Part shown: positions 10,701 to 20,130 of the stretch, in pieces
How positions within the stretch are numbered: the first letter of the stretch is position 1
How the letters are laid out: every line of letters starts with the position of its first letter
NCBI GenBank assembly: GCA_037951105.1
Contig: JBAMJV010001803.1
Location: 45,001 to 109,000 of the forward strand
DNA length: 64,000 nt
Source: Echinarachnius parma
Lineage: Eukaryota > Echinodermata > Echinoidea > Clypeasteroida > Echinarachniidae
Reading direction: 5' to 3'
The notes under the pieces: model-generated
The model's input: the letters and a program-made list of their open reading frames with translations, nothing else
The model's database searches: none
What the model was told of the DNA's origin: nothing
Position numbers and translations under genes: made by a program

Positions 10701-13700
10701 ACCGCTTTTGACAATTTTTGAACAAGTGTAAGCATTTTTTAATTTTAATTTTTTTAAATCATTGAATAAATTTTGGGCCCAAATTTATTACGATCGGATA
10801 TATTTATTGATATTTCAGCCATTTTGGTACCGATTTTTACCAAATAAAGTTTATTCTGCAATTAAAATTGCATGTTCTTTCAAATTCGACACTCAGTTGT
10901 TCATTACCTCACAACAAATTGTGTTGTGCAGCGCTCTCTCAACCCAAAACTGAACTACCCCTTTACATTCCTCTATGATTGGCTACAGGTGCTCAGGTGG
11001 TCTTTCCGGGTACTTGTCTATACTAATTATGTATTCGCATATTACATTTTATTTGATTTTGGAAATAAATATTTTGCAACATTTTCGTCAAATTATTGAG
11101 CAAACAATTAAAAATATATCGTTCAAATAGTTTTGTACACAACAAGTCTATATTGCACTCGGCCTATATGGCCTTAATGCAATATAAATACAATCCTGTA
11201 ATCCTGATATTTTTGTCGCCATACCATGCACTATTTATATAATAATCAATGGTGCGGGAGTACAATACAAAACCAAAGGGGGACGTGCCCGTTGGATAAT
11301 TTGAATGTCATTTTAAACATGAAGGTAACAATATAGAAGCACATAGAGCCGAAGAGGAAAGGAGTGATTTAAGTAGACCTTTGTTATAAAACGGATCTAG
11401 TAAGTTTGTTTAAATTTGAGCAAAATTATTGAATTGTTGATCAAATTGGTATTTTTGCGATCTGATAATCTACTAAGTAACGTGTGCAAATTGCATGTGA
11501 AATGGCCGAGTAAAACAAGGTATGAGAGAACCATTATAAATTAGTTCCAAGTAAGTTCTTCAAATTTCACCAATATTACTACCCTGATAGCAGACTGACG
11601 TCTTAAAGGCGTCATATTTTGGTCGTAATCTGGTAAACACGTCGTATGGACGACATTATTACGACGTCTTCATGACGTCTTTCAAAGACTATTTTTACCA
11701 TTACAATTATGATGTCGTCTTAAAGACGTAAATAAGACGTAATTTTTTACTAGTTTCTGCTATCAGGGTAGATCCTTTCAATATGTACCTGTTCCCGATT
11801 CACAATTTGTTCCCGATGTGTACGGCGCACAGATACACGTGTATCCAGAGAGCGTTTCCACACATGTAGCGTTGTTCTTGCAGGGATTGCTCAGACAATC
11901 TGCATTCGTTTAAAGATGACGAGAACACACAATACTTTTTATGGAAACTGTCCAATTTGGTCACGAATTTATAACAATTTGAGCTCTACATTATCATGCA
12001 TTCATTTGCCTTTCTATCAGGAAGTACACATGCAGTGTGAGGCCATCGTGTAAACACATTGTGTTTTCTAGTGTGAACCACATTGTCAAATTGGAGCGTT
12101 TTAACAGTGTGAAACCCAACTCACACGACTGTACACACACTGTCACCTCACTGTGGTCACACTGCGAAGACACTGCGAGCGCTCACATTGTGTATCACAT
12201 CAATTTCACAGTGTATTCACAAAGAGTGTGAGGTATATTCACACTGTTAAAACGCTCCAATTTAATACTGTGTTCCACACAAGCAAACACAGTGTTGTCG
12301 GAACTGTGGCACATCGTTTTCTTTCCAGAAGGGTATTTATGATAGTACATGATAAAACGATTGCGATTCGTTAAATTTCTTTTCAATCAAAATAATTATA
12401 AGTCATTGAAATTTACGCATTGCCACATAAATTGTTGGATTTTCTTTTACGTTTCAAGGTATGTGAATATATCATTTGAAACGCAGTTTGCATTATCAAA
12501 CCATGTAAATAAATTAAAAACAAACAGTATTACACGTGGTTGTTGAATGTCGAATGATTGTCGTTGTTTTGGCGTCTTTTCCCCTTAAAAACGAAACAAG
12601 AAGTAATTATAGATTACGATTTCTTATTGATGATTGAACTTTTAAAACCAACACTCAACTGTATCAACCCCCCCCCCCCCCCCAAACAAAAATAAATAAA
12701 TCGAAAAGCCGAAACAATAATACTAAATGATACAAAACATGGCTAATTGCATGGATTGAGGGATGTCTGACAATGAACTTATCCTAGCAGCATAATATTC
12801 CCTTACCTGGTAGAGAGCAGACCATCGGAGTAAGAGTGGCCGATATCCTCCTGGTGGCCTCGACGAGTGCTTTTGGAACCTTCGTTTTAGGAACCAGTTG
12901 AACACGTACTCCATTCGGCAAAGTCAGGCTCGCACAATATGATTGTATGTTACGTTGACAACTGTCTTGAGTTCCTTGAACGACCAGCCCTAAAACACGG
13001 AATGATAACAAACAAGAAAGTGATATTATGACATCCAGTGGCGTACCCAGCATTTTTTTAATGGGGGGGGGGGGGGGGAGGGGGGATTGTTGAAAATTGT
13101 TCTGAAAATTCTGTACCTGAAGGCCGAGACCGGGACCGGCCAAACATTTTTGAGGCCGAGCCCTAGACCATTTGTTGTGATTCCTGTAAGCGGGGGGGGG
13201 GGGGGGGGGGGGGGGGGGGTGGGGGGGGGGGGGGTGTCCGTAGAAAAGTTTCGTCGCCGAGCCGAGGCCAGGTACCTGACAATTTTTCGAGGAAGAGACC
13301 AGGACCGGCTACAAAATGTCGAGGTCAAGACCAAGCCCATTGGTTGAGATTCCTGTAAGCGGGGAGGGGGGGGGGGGGGGGGGGGGGGGGGAATTTCCGT
13401 AGAAAATTGGTTGAGATTCCTATAAGCGGGGGGGGGGGGGGGGGCAGGATTATTCGCAATTTTCGAGGCCGAGACCAACGATGATGATGGTCGAGACCGA
13501 TCAAATGTGGTCTCAAGACCAGTTCCAAGTTGTAAGGGGGGGGGGGGGTGGGTTCAAACCCCCCAAAACAGTAATTATTTGGTAAAAAAGGGGCGGGGTT
13601 TGAACCCCCCCCCCAAAAAAAAAAAATAATAAATAAATAAAAAAAAACATAACAAAAACACCCCCCTGGGTACGCCGATGATGACATCCATTTAACATTG

Positions 13701-15165
13701 AATTTATACAAATTACTCAGTGCACATAGTTATTGGATCATGGAAATAAATGTTGTACATTCATAAACCCTTTGTTGGTCTTGCATAAAATGAAGAGCAT
13801 AGTTTCAAAAGCCACTAAATCCACTTTCAATACAAATTTAGTTTACGGTATCGGTACATTAAAAGGAAAGTTTAGTTTGGTATAGAGGGCTCTTCGATAC
13901 TTTTCTAAAACTTCACAAAAGGGGTTTTAAACAGTTGTTAATGATCTTTCTATAGTGTATCATTATTTCAACGAAACATCACATGCACAACTTTTTTTCA
14001 TGAAAAAAGTGGTTGAAACCATTTTTCTTTTATAGAGCGCCCTCTCGTGTGTTAAAGACCGCTTTTTGAATGATAAGAGCATTTTAACTTGGCTGGTTGT
14101 ATGTTTGTCTACCTTTCGGGCATTGTGGATTTATATATAAGAGTTTGTAATGCTATATTGCAAGTTTTGGTTACCAACATTCAGTTTGACCAAAACTGTA
14201 CTATCCATTTAATAAGCTACGTAGCTATCTTAAAATCCGAATCGTATAATTTTGAATATTGAACAACATAATCCAAATCGAAATATGGAACGTTCCATTT
14301 TCATATTCGCATGGGCACGTGTACAAAGTTAGACAAATAGACCTGCTTTTCTCCAAAGTTGACAATGGTGCCATCGAAATTAAAGGAATAGTTGAGTTTT
14401 GGTATAGAGGCCGCTTCAAGAAATAATGAAAACTAATGTTCAATTTGAAAGAGCATTCCATTTTAATGACAAAGTTATCTTTATTTGATTAAAATCGATT
14501 CAGAAACAGCTGAAATATCAATAAACATATCCAATCGGAATAGATGTGCATGGGATCCCACATTTATTCGATAAATTAATAAAAAATAAAAAAATGCTTA
14601 CATTCAAAATTGTACAACAGTGATTTTTAAATATTTGGTGATTATCCGTCTAATCATTATTTTAACAAAACATCACATGCAACAATTTTTATTTTAAAAT
14701 GGCTGCAACCAATGCGTTTTGAGATTATCTTTTTGTTTTTAATGGCTCTTTTTGAACACGGTGGAGTTATAACTATTAGTTAATAATGTTGTGATGCAGG
14801 TTTTGGTAACTTGGAATGCCTAAAAATGTTTAAGAACCCCCACCGGTTAATAGACAATTTTTGTAAGGCTAACACGAACATCGAAAGGATAGTACAGTTA
14901 TAATGGTCAAACTACATTTTTGTAACTTAATTCAACTATGCTTACGGTAAATAAAAATAAAAACATATTAAGTAAAAATAAAAAGATGAAATAAAAAAAA
15001 AACACATTCGTTAACACAAGACGTCGCCCTTCTACACAATTTTAAGTTTCGACCATTTCCTATCAAATATTGTCAATGTTATAATTGCTAAAAATAACAA
15101 TTCGATAGAGAGGTCAACAAAAACAATTCGAAAAAAACTTTGCGATATTTAAGGCAATGTAAAGG

Positions 15166-15203
<38 letters not shown>

Positions 15204-18200
15204 AAATTATCAAATAAGTGTTGGGGCCCAGCATTTATTCTAATCGAATAAATTAAAGGTGTAGTTAAGTTTTGGTAAAGAGGGCGCTGCACAAAATCAT
15301 TTTTTTGTGAGTTAAAGGGGACCACCAGGCAAAGAACAACACATCATTATATGTTATGGTACCGTTTTGTGATATCAAATAGATACCCAACATTTTGCAA
15401 AGGGTTGTGTAATTCATAAACAAAGCAATTAATTTCCACCACTTACGGAACCACTGCTATTTCCTGGTTCCATACGGGCCAACCATTTGCGAGTGCGCCA
15501 ATGCAGCTATTCACGCGCACGTTTGTAAACAATAGATTCCCGGGCGATTCGTTCGCTCTGCACACGTTGCAATTCACCGCACATAATAGCAGTCTGCGTA
15601 ATTCAGACCGCATGAACGCATGCTTTAGAATGGGGATGCGTTTCCAATTATATATTTTTTCTGGAAACATATTTTTGTGAACTTGTTGATGGAATGGAAT
15701 ACTAAAGATGTTACCTTTATTTAATAAGAATATTATTTTTGGGTGGTGGTACCCTTTAATAAAAAAACTGAGTGCAACATTTGAAAGAGCATACATCAAC
15801 TTTATTTGATCAAAATCGGTTCAGAAACGGCCTGTAATATCAATACAAATATCCGAGTGTCGAATTTGAGAGAACATGCAATTTTAGTGGCAGAATAAAC
15901 TTCATTTGGTCAAAATCGGTCCAGAAACGGCTGAAATATCATTAAATATATCCGATCTTATAATTATTTGGGGCCCAAATAATAGAACGATTTTTCCAAA
16001 AAGTTTTAAAAAGGCTTAAACTTTTTCAAAATTTGTCAAAAGTGTTTTTTAAATAGTTGTTGATGATCTCTATATTTAATCATTTAATCATTATGCATAA
16101 TCTTTTATGAAAAATGGTTGAAACCAATGCCTTATTTTAGAGCGCCCTCTTGTGTTTTAATGGCGCTTTTTGAATGATAACAGGCTGTTTACTTTATCGT
16201 TTGTATTTTTGTATACCTTTCGAGCATGGTGGGGTTATAAATATTAGTTTGTAATGTTACTGTGCAGGTTTTGGTTACTAAAGTTTAGCCTTACCAAAAC
16301 TGTACTACCCCTTTAAGAATATGACACTTATTTTTTCATTATCTCACAATATACACTATATCTAGAAGCGCCACCTTAACCAGAAGGTATAGAGGGCACT
16401 TCAAGTGAGACATTTTCCGTAAGGTAATGACAAACTAAGTTTCAAATTTGAAAGTGCACACAATTTTAATTACAATATCAACTTTATTTGATCAAAATCG
16501 GTCGAGAAACAGCTGAAATATTCATAAGTTTATCGGTTTGAAAATCTGAAAACTTGTTTTTATTTTATTGTTTTTGATGATCTCTCTGTTGAATAATTTA
16601 CCCCAAAACATAAAACCACGCAAATCCATTTATTTTTTAAAGCCCAAATGAAAATACATATTATATTAAAATGTCCTACTTAGACTCCATCAAAGCCTGA
16701 ACATTTCATTCATGTAATCTGTTAAACTGTTTATTTGCGGTTTTATATTAGTCGTCATTGGTACATATTAGCCATTTTATGGCGCGCAACTGTACAGAAG
16801 TCAAATACGTGTGTTTCGCACCCGCATCCGCACGTACATACGCGCTATAGTACACCTTTAATCTTAAACATTACGGAACAAACGCACGTTTGCACTTAAA
16901 CCCGTAGACCCACACAGCACGCTTTTAACTATTAGTTTTTTGTTAATACTTTAATTTTTGTTTACAATAAAAATTACGCATTTACGTGACGATTTGAATA
17001 ATTGTTATATAACGCCTTTTTGGCACCATTTAGCTTCCCCCTTCCCCTCCCAATCCACCATCCACTCATGCTCCCTGCTTATGATGGTTAGTTTACTTAA
17101 TTTGTTTATTTTCAACAATTATATAGATACATTATTATTGCCACATTTATATATTATGATTGTATAACTATTCTAATTTAATCATTTTCTTATCTTTATG
17201 TTCTTTGTATTTTCATTTTGTTTTTGCTAATAAATACAGAAATCTGCCTTAAAAAAGAATTATTCTAATAAAACAAACATCACATTCAAATTTGTTGATA
17301 AAAATGGTTAAAACTTAGGAGTCTGTAGAGCGCCTTCTTGTGTTAACGGCTGCTCTTTGAATAAAATTAGCCCTGTAACTTAACCGTGTATATTTTTACT
17401 ACGATCAAGTATTCTTGTACTATAACTGTTAGTTTTTAATGATAATTTTCAACTTTGTATTACTAACATTATATTTTAGCAAAACTGTACGATCGCTTCG
17501 TGCCTTTTAAAGGGATAGTTGAGTTTTGGTATAGAGGGCGCCACACAAAATAATTTTTGTTGTGAGATAATGAAAAACTAAGTGTCAAATTTGAAAGAGC
17601 ATACAATTTTGATGACAGAATAGACTTTATTTGATCCAAATCGGTTAGAAACGGCTGAAATATCCATAAACATCACCAATTTTAATTATTGTTGGGCCCC
17701 ACAAATAATCGATAATTTTAAACCAGCCATTAACAAAATTGAAAAAATGTTTCCTCTTTTCAAAAATGTTCAAAAGAGGTTTTTAAATAGTTATTGATTA
17801 TCTCCCTATCTAATCATTATTTCAACAAAACATCACTTGCACAATATTTTATTTTTTAATGGTTGAAACCAATGGGTTTTTAGAGGGCGCCCTTTTGAGT
17901 TTTAACGGCCCTTTTTTTAATGATAACAGGCTTTTTACTTTAGTCGTTCGTATTTTTTGTTTTATTCCTTTCGGGCATGGTGGAGTTATGTAATAGTGCA
18001 GGGTTCCGTAACTAAAATGCGGATTGACCAAAACTGTACTCTCTTTACCAAAACTCAACGATCCCTTTAAGTGTTAGTATAGGTTTTCCCGTCCAATTTC
18101 ACACTTTTGTATTTCAATTTCGTCCCGAGTACCTGAAATGTGCTAATCCCAACTTCAATTTCGTCTTTGGTCGATCGATTTCACAAAAAGTCCACTTAAT

Positions 18201-18559
18201 TTACTCATTCGTCACACATAAATGTCCATTACAATTCAATCTTGTCGGTCACAAGCAATAGTTGCCGAAGAATCTGCATTGTAAATGACGATCTAATGTG
18301 TGACAAACGACTATTATCGAGTCGACTATTTGAGAAATTGATCCCCGGAAATTGATCGAACAAAGACGAAATTAAAGTTGGCATCCGCAAACATGAGGCT
18401 TCTCGAGACGAAATTGAAGTACAAATTTTAAAATTGGATGACAAAAGTTTGGAAATGGACGGAAAACCCTAATATATTATCTAGATAATAACGTGTTAAG
18501 TAATACTTACCAGGAGGTATGGTGATGAGGAGCAAACAAATGAACTCTGTCAGCTTCAT
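3423..18559 (-). CDS. Gene A: secreted EGF(2)-C-type lectin protein, complete 7-exon model
   Basis: I assembled this model by eye from minus-strand exons 18559-18511, 12989-12807, 11899-11789, 9657-9553, 8548-8442, 4301-4118 and 3568-3423. Every intron has GT..AG ends and the phases agree (1,1,1,1,0,1), giving 885 nt, or 294 aa plus stop. Order: signal peptide (residues 1 to about 23), an N-terminal module of about 58 aa with three cysteines that I do not recognise, two six-cysteine EGF modules, and one CTLD ending at the stop codon. The CTLD has an EPN motif, which in the mannose-binding family marks the calcium-dependent sugar site. The product is probably a secreted or matrix lectin; no membrane segment follows the CTLD. 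Compared with gene B it has four fewer EGF modules and lacks the first CTLD cysteine pair. An AATAAA on the minus strand at 2913-2908 is a possible poly(A) signal, though distant. Family assignment is firm; biological role is unknown. Confidence 0.85.
4118..4301 (-). CDS. Gene A exon 6: CTLD part 2
   Basis: This 184-nt exon (phase 0 in, 1 out) starts [20 protein letters not shown] and contains [18 protein letters not shown], which aligns with the CTLD core WIGL...W-x-W region. Cysteines occupy positions that are usually Leu and Trp, perhaps forming an extra disulfide. RNHTPG is an N-glycosylation sequon. The paralogue is 47662-47845. Confidence 0.88.
4680..4725. repeat. (CAT)n microsatellite in gene A intron
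   Basis: Short CAT/ATC repeat inside a CT- and CAT-rich stretch (4470-4740) that is also present in gene B (48000-48260), so it predates the duplication. Confidence 0.9.
5018..5405. repeat. AGTCCT/AGGACT minisatellite next to the Penelope-like element
   Basis: Units of about 20-22 bp are built on AGTCCTAGAAAGGACTGTTG. Each unit is itself a small palindrome. It lies just beyond the 3' end of the element and is absent from copy B, so it arrived with, or grew after, the insertion. Confidence 0.85.
5531..7126 (-). pseudogene. Penelope-like element: RT palm, GIY-YIG endonuclease and repeat tail
   Basis: Minus-strand translation runs from [10 protein letters not shown] through [19 protein letters not shown] (RT motif before the active site) to WLRYVDD (catalytic YVDD near 6931-6920) and LDVLVTR. 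About 200 residues later comes [20 protein letters not shown] (6334 downward), a GIY-YIG endonuclease as carried by Penelope-type elements. The frame stays open to a stop at 5531. The last 150 residues are tandem repeats rich in Pro, Gln and Arg, unusual for the family. No frameshift is visible within this part. Confidence 0.85.
5534..6000. repeat. Tandem repeats encoding the C-terminal tail of the Penelope-like element
   Basis: Four imperfect units of about 115-120 bp each encode a block of the type [13 protein letters not shown], [16 protein letters not shown]. The unit stays in frame despite divergence. Confidence 0.8.
7127..7467 (+). pseudogene. Penelope-like RT segment, inverted in place
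   Basis: On the plus strand this block reads [18 protein letters not shown], then [13 protein letters not shown] and LTPEQV: the RT fingers and palm motifs that belong between the two flanking minus-strand pieces. Its orientation is opposite to both. A 7-bp inverted match (ctgctcc at 7126-7132, ggagcag at 7456-7462) lies at the breakpoints. Sequence content is otherwise continuous, so this is an inversion rather than insertion of a second copy. Confidence 0.85.
7468..8268 (-). pseudogene. Penelope-like element: N-terminal part of polyprotein
   Basis: Minus-strand reading gives family hallmarks: [16 protein letters not shown] near 7870-7910 and [20 protein letters not shown] near 7621-7680, then KQLKKDPTQ and [11 protein letters not shown]. 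These precede the RT fingers in Penelope-like elements. No start codon was recognised and the piece fades near 8268, as expected of a 5'-truncated copy. The frame stops making sense at about 7468, where the inverted block begins. Confidence 0.8.
8442..8548 (-). CDS. Gene A exon 5: CTLD part 1, lacking the first cysteine pair
   Basis: This 107-nt exon (phase 1 in, 0 out) encodes the first strand and helix of the [17 protein letters not shown], then [12 protein letters not shown]. In gene B the same positions read CPVGW and RKCY. Gene A is nine bases shorter there and has Gly for the second Cys, so both halves of the long-form N-terminal disulfide are missing. HNATD adds an N-glycosylation sequon. 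The donor is gtatgt. Confidence 0.85.
8736..9132. mobile_element. 397-bp inverted-repeat element with 8-bp target duplication
   Basis: Ends read CCCGGGGGG...CCACT and AGTGG...CCCCCCGGG, and the inner arms share a GTACACACGCGCGACCA-type stretch. TTTAGACC occurs at 8728-8735 and 9133-9140. The paralogous site in copy B (near 48856) has a single TTTAGACC, so this is a clean insertion after the duplication. The interior has short repeats containing TTTAGGG. Confidence 0.9.
9553..9657 (-). CDS. Gene A exon 4: EGF module 2
   Basis: A 105-nt, phase 1-1 exon (donor gtatgt) encodes a six-cysteine EGF module beginning [13 protein letters not shown] and ending TRCETG. The shorter C-terminus and the gtatgt donor make it the counterpart of the last EGF exon of gene B (49273-49377), not of the amplified middle exons. 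A G-rich hAT-like element sits 81 bp upstream in the intron. Confidence 0.88.
9738..9936. mobile_element. 199-bp G-rich hAT-like MITE
   Basis: Termini CAGTGGCGTAGC and GCTACGCCACTG are flanked by the 8-bp repeat AGTATTCA (9730-9737, 9937-9944), typical of hAT elements. The interior is mostly G and C runs. It lies in the intron between EGF modules 1 and 2 of gene A. Confidence 0.9.
10425..10964. mobile_element. MITE family 1 copy in gene A intron
   Basis: Same ends and interior, in reverse orientation relative to 74-609. Confidence 0.75.
11582..11768. mobile_element. TA-flanked palindromic MITE rich in GACGTC, gene A
   Basis: Ends CCCTGATAGCAGA and TCTGCTATCAGGG are flanked by TA, and the whole element folds back on itself with many ACGTC/GACGT motifs. 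It sits 20 bp from the EGF module 1 donor. A related copy occupies the same place in gene B (56979-57324). Confidence 0.85.
11789..11899 (-). CDS. Gene A exon 3: EGF module 1
   Basis: A 111-nt, phase 1-1 exon (donor gtacat) encodes a complete six-cysteine EGF module beginning [13 protein letters not shown]. The CLSNPC motif fits the O-glucose consensus C-x-S-x-P-C, and CKNNATC fits the O-fucose consensus and also holds an N-x-T sequon. The calcium-binding EGF signature is absent. It is orthologous in position to 57345-57455. Confidence 0.88.
12020..12335. repeat. CACAGTGTG repeat cluster, gene A intron
   Basis: Same family, uninterrupted, 120 bp upstream of the EGF module 1 exon. Its partner in copy B is split by a transposon. 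Confidence 0.8.
12807..12989 (-). CDS. Gene A exon 2: N-terminal three-cysteine module
   Basis: This 183-nt exon of phase 1-1 runs from a ttttag acceptor to a gtaagg donor. It completes the signal peptide and then encodes a short basic module with cysteines in DSC, SYC and MVC, containing LTLPNG and [14 protein letters not shown] do not recognise the domain. The exon at 59070-59252 is its paralogue with the same length, phase and cysteines, and it differs at scattered residues rather than by frame damage, which supports real coding function. Confidence 0.8.
13036..13680. mobile_element. 645-bp G-rich hAT-like element
   Basis: Ends CAGTGGCGTACCCAG and CTGGGTACGCCGATG are flanked by ATGACATC (13028-13035, 13681-13688). 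Copy B keeps the empty site near 59291 with a single ATGACATC. The interior holds several copies of a GATTCCTGTAAGC unit with long G runs. Confidence 0.9.
13860..14820. mobile_element. Two decayed MITE family 1 copies in gene A intron 1
   Basis: Copies at about 13860-14213 and 14383-14820. The first has a partner in copy B at 59462-59993, so it is older than the duplication. Confidence 0.65.
15170..15200. repeat. (AT)n microsatellite
   Basis: Uninterrupted TA/AT dinucleotides inside an AT-rich intron. Confidence 0.9.
15250..16320. mobile_element. MITE family 1 copy split by another inverted-repeat element
   Basis: A family 1 copy starts at about 15254 and ends at 16316. Inside it, 15317-15765 is a different element whose ends, AAAGGGGACCACCAGGCAAAG and GGGTGGTGGTACCCTTT, are complementary at the outer bases. 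Confidence 0.65.
17521..18066. mobile_element. MITE family 1 copy near gene A exon 1
   Basis: 546 bp bounded by TTAA on both sides (17517-17520, 18067-18070), 445 bp downstream of the signal-peptide exon in intron 1. Confidence 0.8.
18511..18559 (-). CDS. Gene A exon 1: start codon and signal peptide
   Basis: It encodes [16 protein letters not shown] plus the first base of a Gly codon, followed by the donor gtaagt. The hydrophobic run continues into exon 2 (GLVVQG), so the signal peptide spans the intron, with likely cleavage near VQG/TQ. This is the only ATG that gives a signal peptide in phase with exon 2. A TATA box lies about 200 bp upstream. Confidence 0.8.
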
Positions 18560-18756
18560 GATGCATCAAACAAGTCATAAACTATGAATAGAATGACCAG
18601 TTATCGGTATTGAACGTGTTTAACAAGGTGAACAACTATCGGTAAAAATAATCATCCATCCAGCCGAAGTAGAAACTTAAAGTGAATCAGCAAACCAGAA
18701 AGACCTACTCGTGTAGGTGTGTCGTTCATCTGGCAAACCTCCGATAGGGAGAGTGG

Positions 18757-18764
18757 TTTTTATA
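18757..18764 (-). promoter_or_regulatory. Putative TATA box of gene A
   Basis: The minus strand reads TATAAAAA here, about 200 bp before the gene A start codon, which implies a 5' UTR of roughly 170 nt. The placement is consistent with a TATA box, but no transcript evidence is available. Confidence 0.5.
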
Positions 18765-18903
18765 AGGCTGTGAAGTAGGACGCCTCGTCACGAGCCGGTG
18801 TGTGTGTGTGTACGAATCAGGGGGTGGCGTAGCTTATCCAATAGGCGTCGGGCTTTCTGGCAAGTACTAATCGCGTTATGGAGACGGACAATCGGCGAGG
18901 GCG

Positions 18904-19039
<136 letters not shown>

Positions 19040-19040
19040 G

Positions 19041-19883
19041 CGAAGCGCGAGCGCCTATCATCAGTGTTTAATGCGAAAAGTTAACTTTCTTTTATTTACT
19101 TTGTTTCGTTCGTAGAAAATCTACCAACCCCATATTCATCTACCACGGAATGGTAGATCAGCCGTTTGTGAGTGTTAGTCTTTGTTTTAGACACAGAATC
19201 AAGCTGCATAGTAAAATCAAACGCGATTCCTTGCACAATACACGGTTACTGGTTGTTATAGGGTCTTCGCGACAGACTAGCGTAGGCTGTATGCAGCTCA
19301 CCGTCGATGCGGACGCATCCATTATTTATAGGGTACGTCATTATAAAATAAGTTGTTTTCTTTTAAAATAAAGAGTTGAGATTTGATATGGATACAAAAA
19401 GGTATTTCTATGCTTTAGTTTTTATTATAATGTATCTCATATTTGATCATTATGATAGAAATATTAATGTCTGATACTAAATAAACCCCTTAAAACATGA
19501 TGGAACACGCCACCGATCAGGCAGACGGTATCCACATCTAGCGATCTGATTGGTTGATGATTTCATCTCATGAATTAGTAATGCCTTATCTTCTCTGCTC
19601 AATAATAAATTACTGCGTGTCGAGTGACTAAAGGCTCTATATGGGAGCCAGTTAGTCCCGCTCGCTGACCCCGTGCCGTATAGCTCTCTCACAGCTAGCT
19701 AGCTCGCGATCGCATAGAGAATCTCCAAGCCATATAGAGCCTTGACTAAAGGCTAGAGGTGACAGGGTATAGGGTTATGTAGCCCCTTGAGAGTGTTGGA
19801 AATGGCCATGCTCGGGCAAAAAACACGTACAATTCGTGCAAACACAAAACCATGGCATTTTCGGGCAAGTTCATGTAACAGTG
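19041..19883. other. No recognised feature upstream of gene A
   Basis: Between the hexamer array and the first downstream transposon I find only short open frames without known motifs. A GCTAGCTAGCTCGCGATCGC-like GC patch at 19690-19715 is the only notable composition. Confidence 0.5.
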
Positions 19884-20130
19884 GCGGATCTACGGGGGGG
19901 GGGGGGGGGTTAGGGGGTTTAAACCCCCCCCCCCCCCCCCCTTGGGCTGCCAAGTGAAAATGTGATGTACATAGAAAAACGCCATCATGTGTCCAAAATA
20001 GCAAAAAAATCGCCGCTTCGCGGCTCGTGGATGTGATGTGCATAGAAAAACGCCATCATGTGTCCAAAATAGCAAAAATAGCATTGGGTCAAACCCCTCC
20101 CTCTTAGCAAAAAGCTAGATCCGCCCCTGT
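19884..20130. mobile_element. Short hAT-like element with CAGTGGCGGATCTA end
   Basis: The left end CAGTGGCGGATCTACG and right end CTAGATCCGCCCCTG are complementary and enclose G/C runs and a duplicated GCCATCATGTGTCCAAAATA block. A clear 8-bp target duplication was not found. Confidence 0.65.

Larger units (their letters stand above)
2900..17515. repeat. Segmental duplication, copy A
   Basis: Exons, introns and flanks correspond in order to 45380-63815. Anchors include 3013 with 45500, 4600-4745 with 48140-48285, 10977 with 55840, 13700 with 59310, 14300 with 60490, and 17035 with 61712. Differences are mostly transposon insertions. Confidence 0.75.

Noticed and set aside
13026..13711. Proline- and glycine-rich open frames
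   Set aside because: They arise from G and C homopolymer runs inside a hAT-like element.
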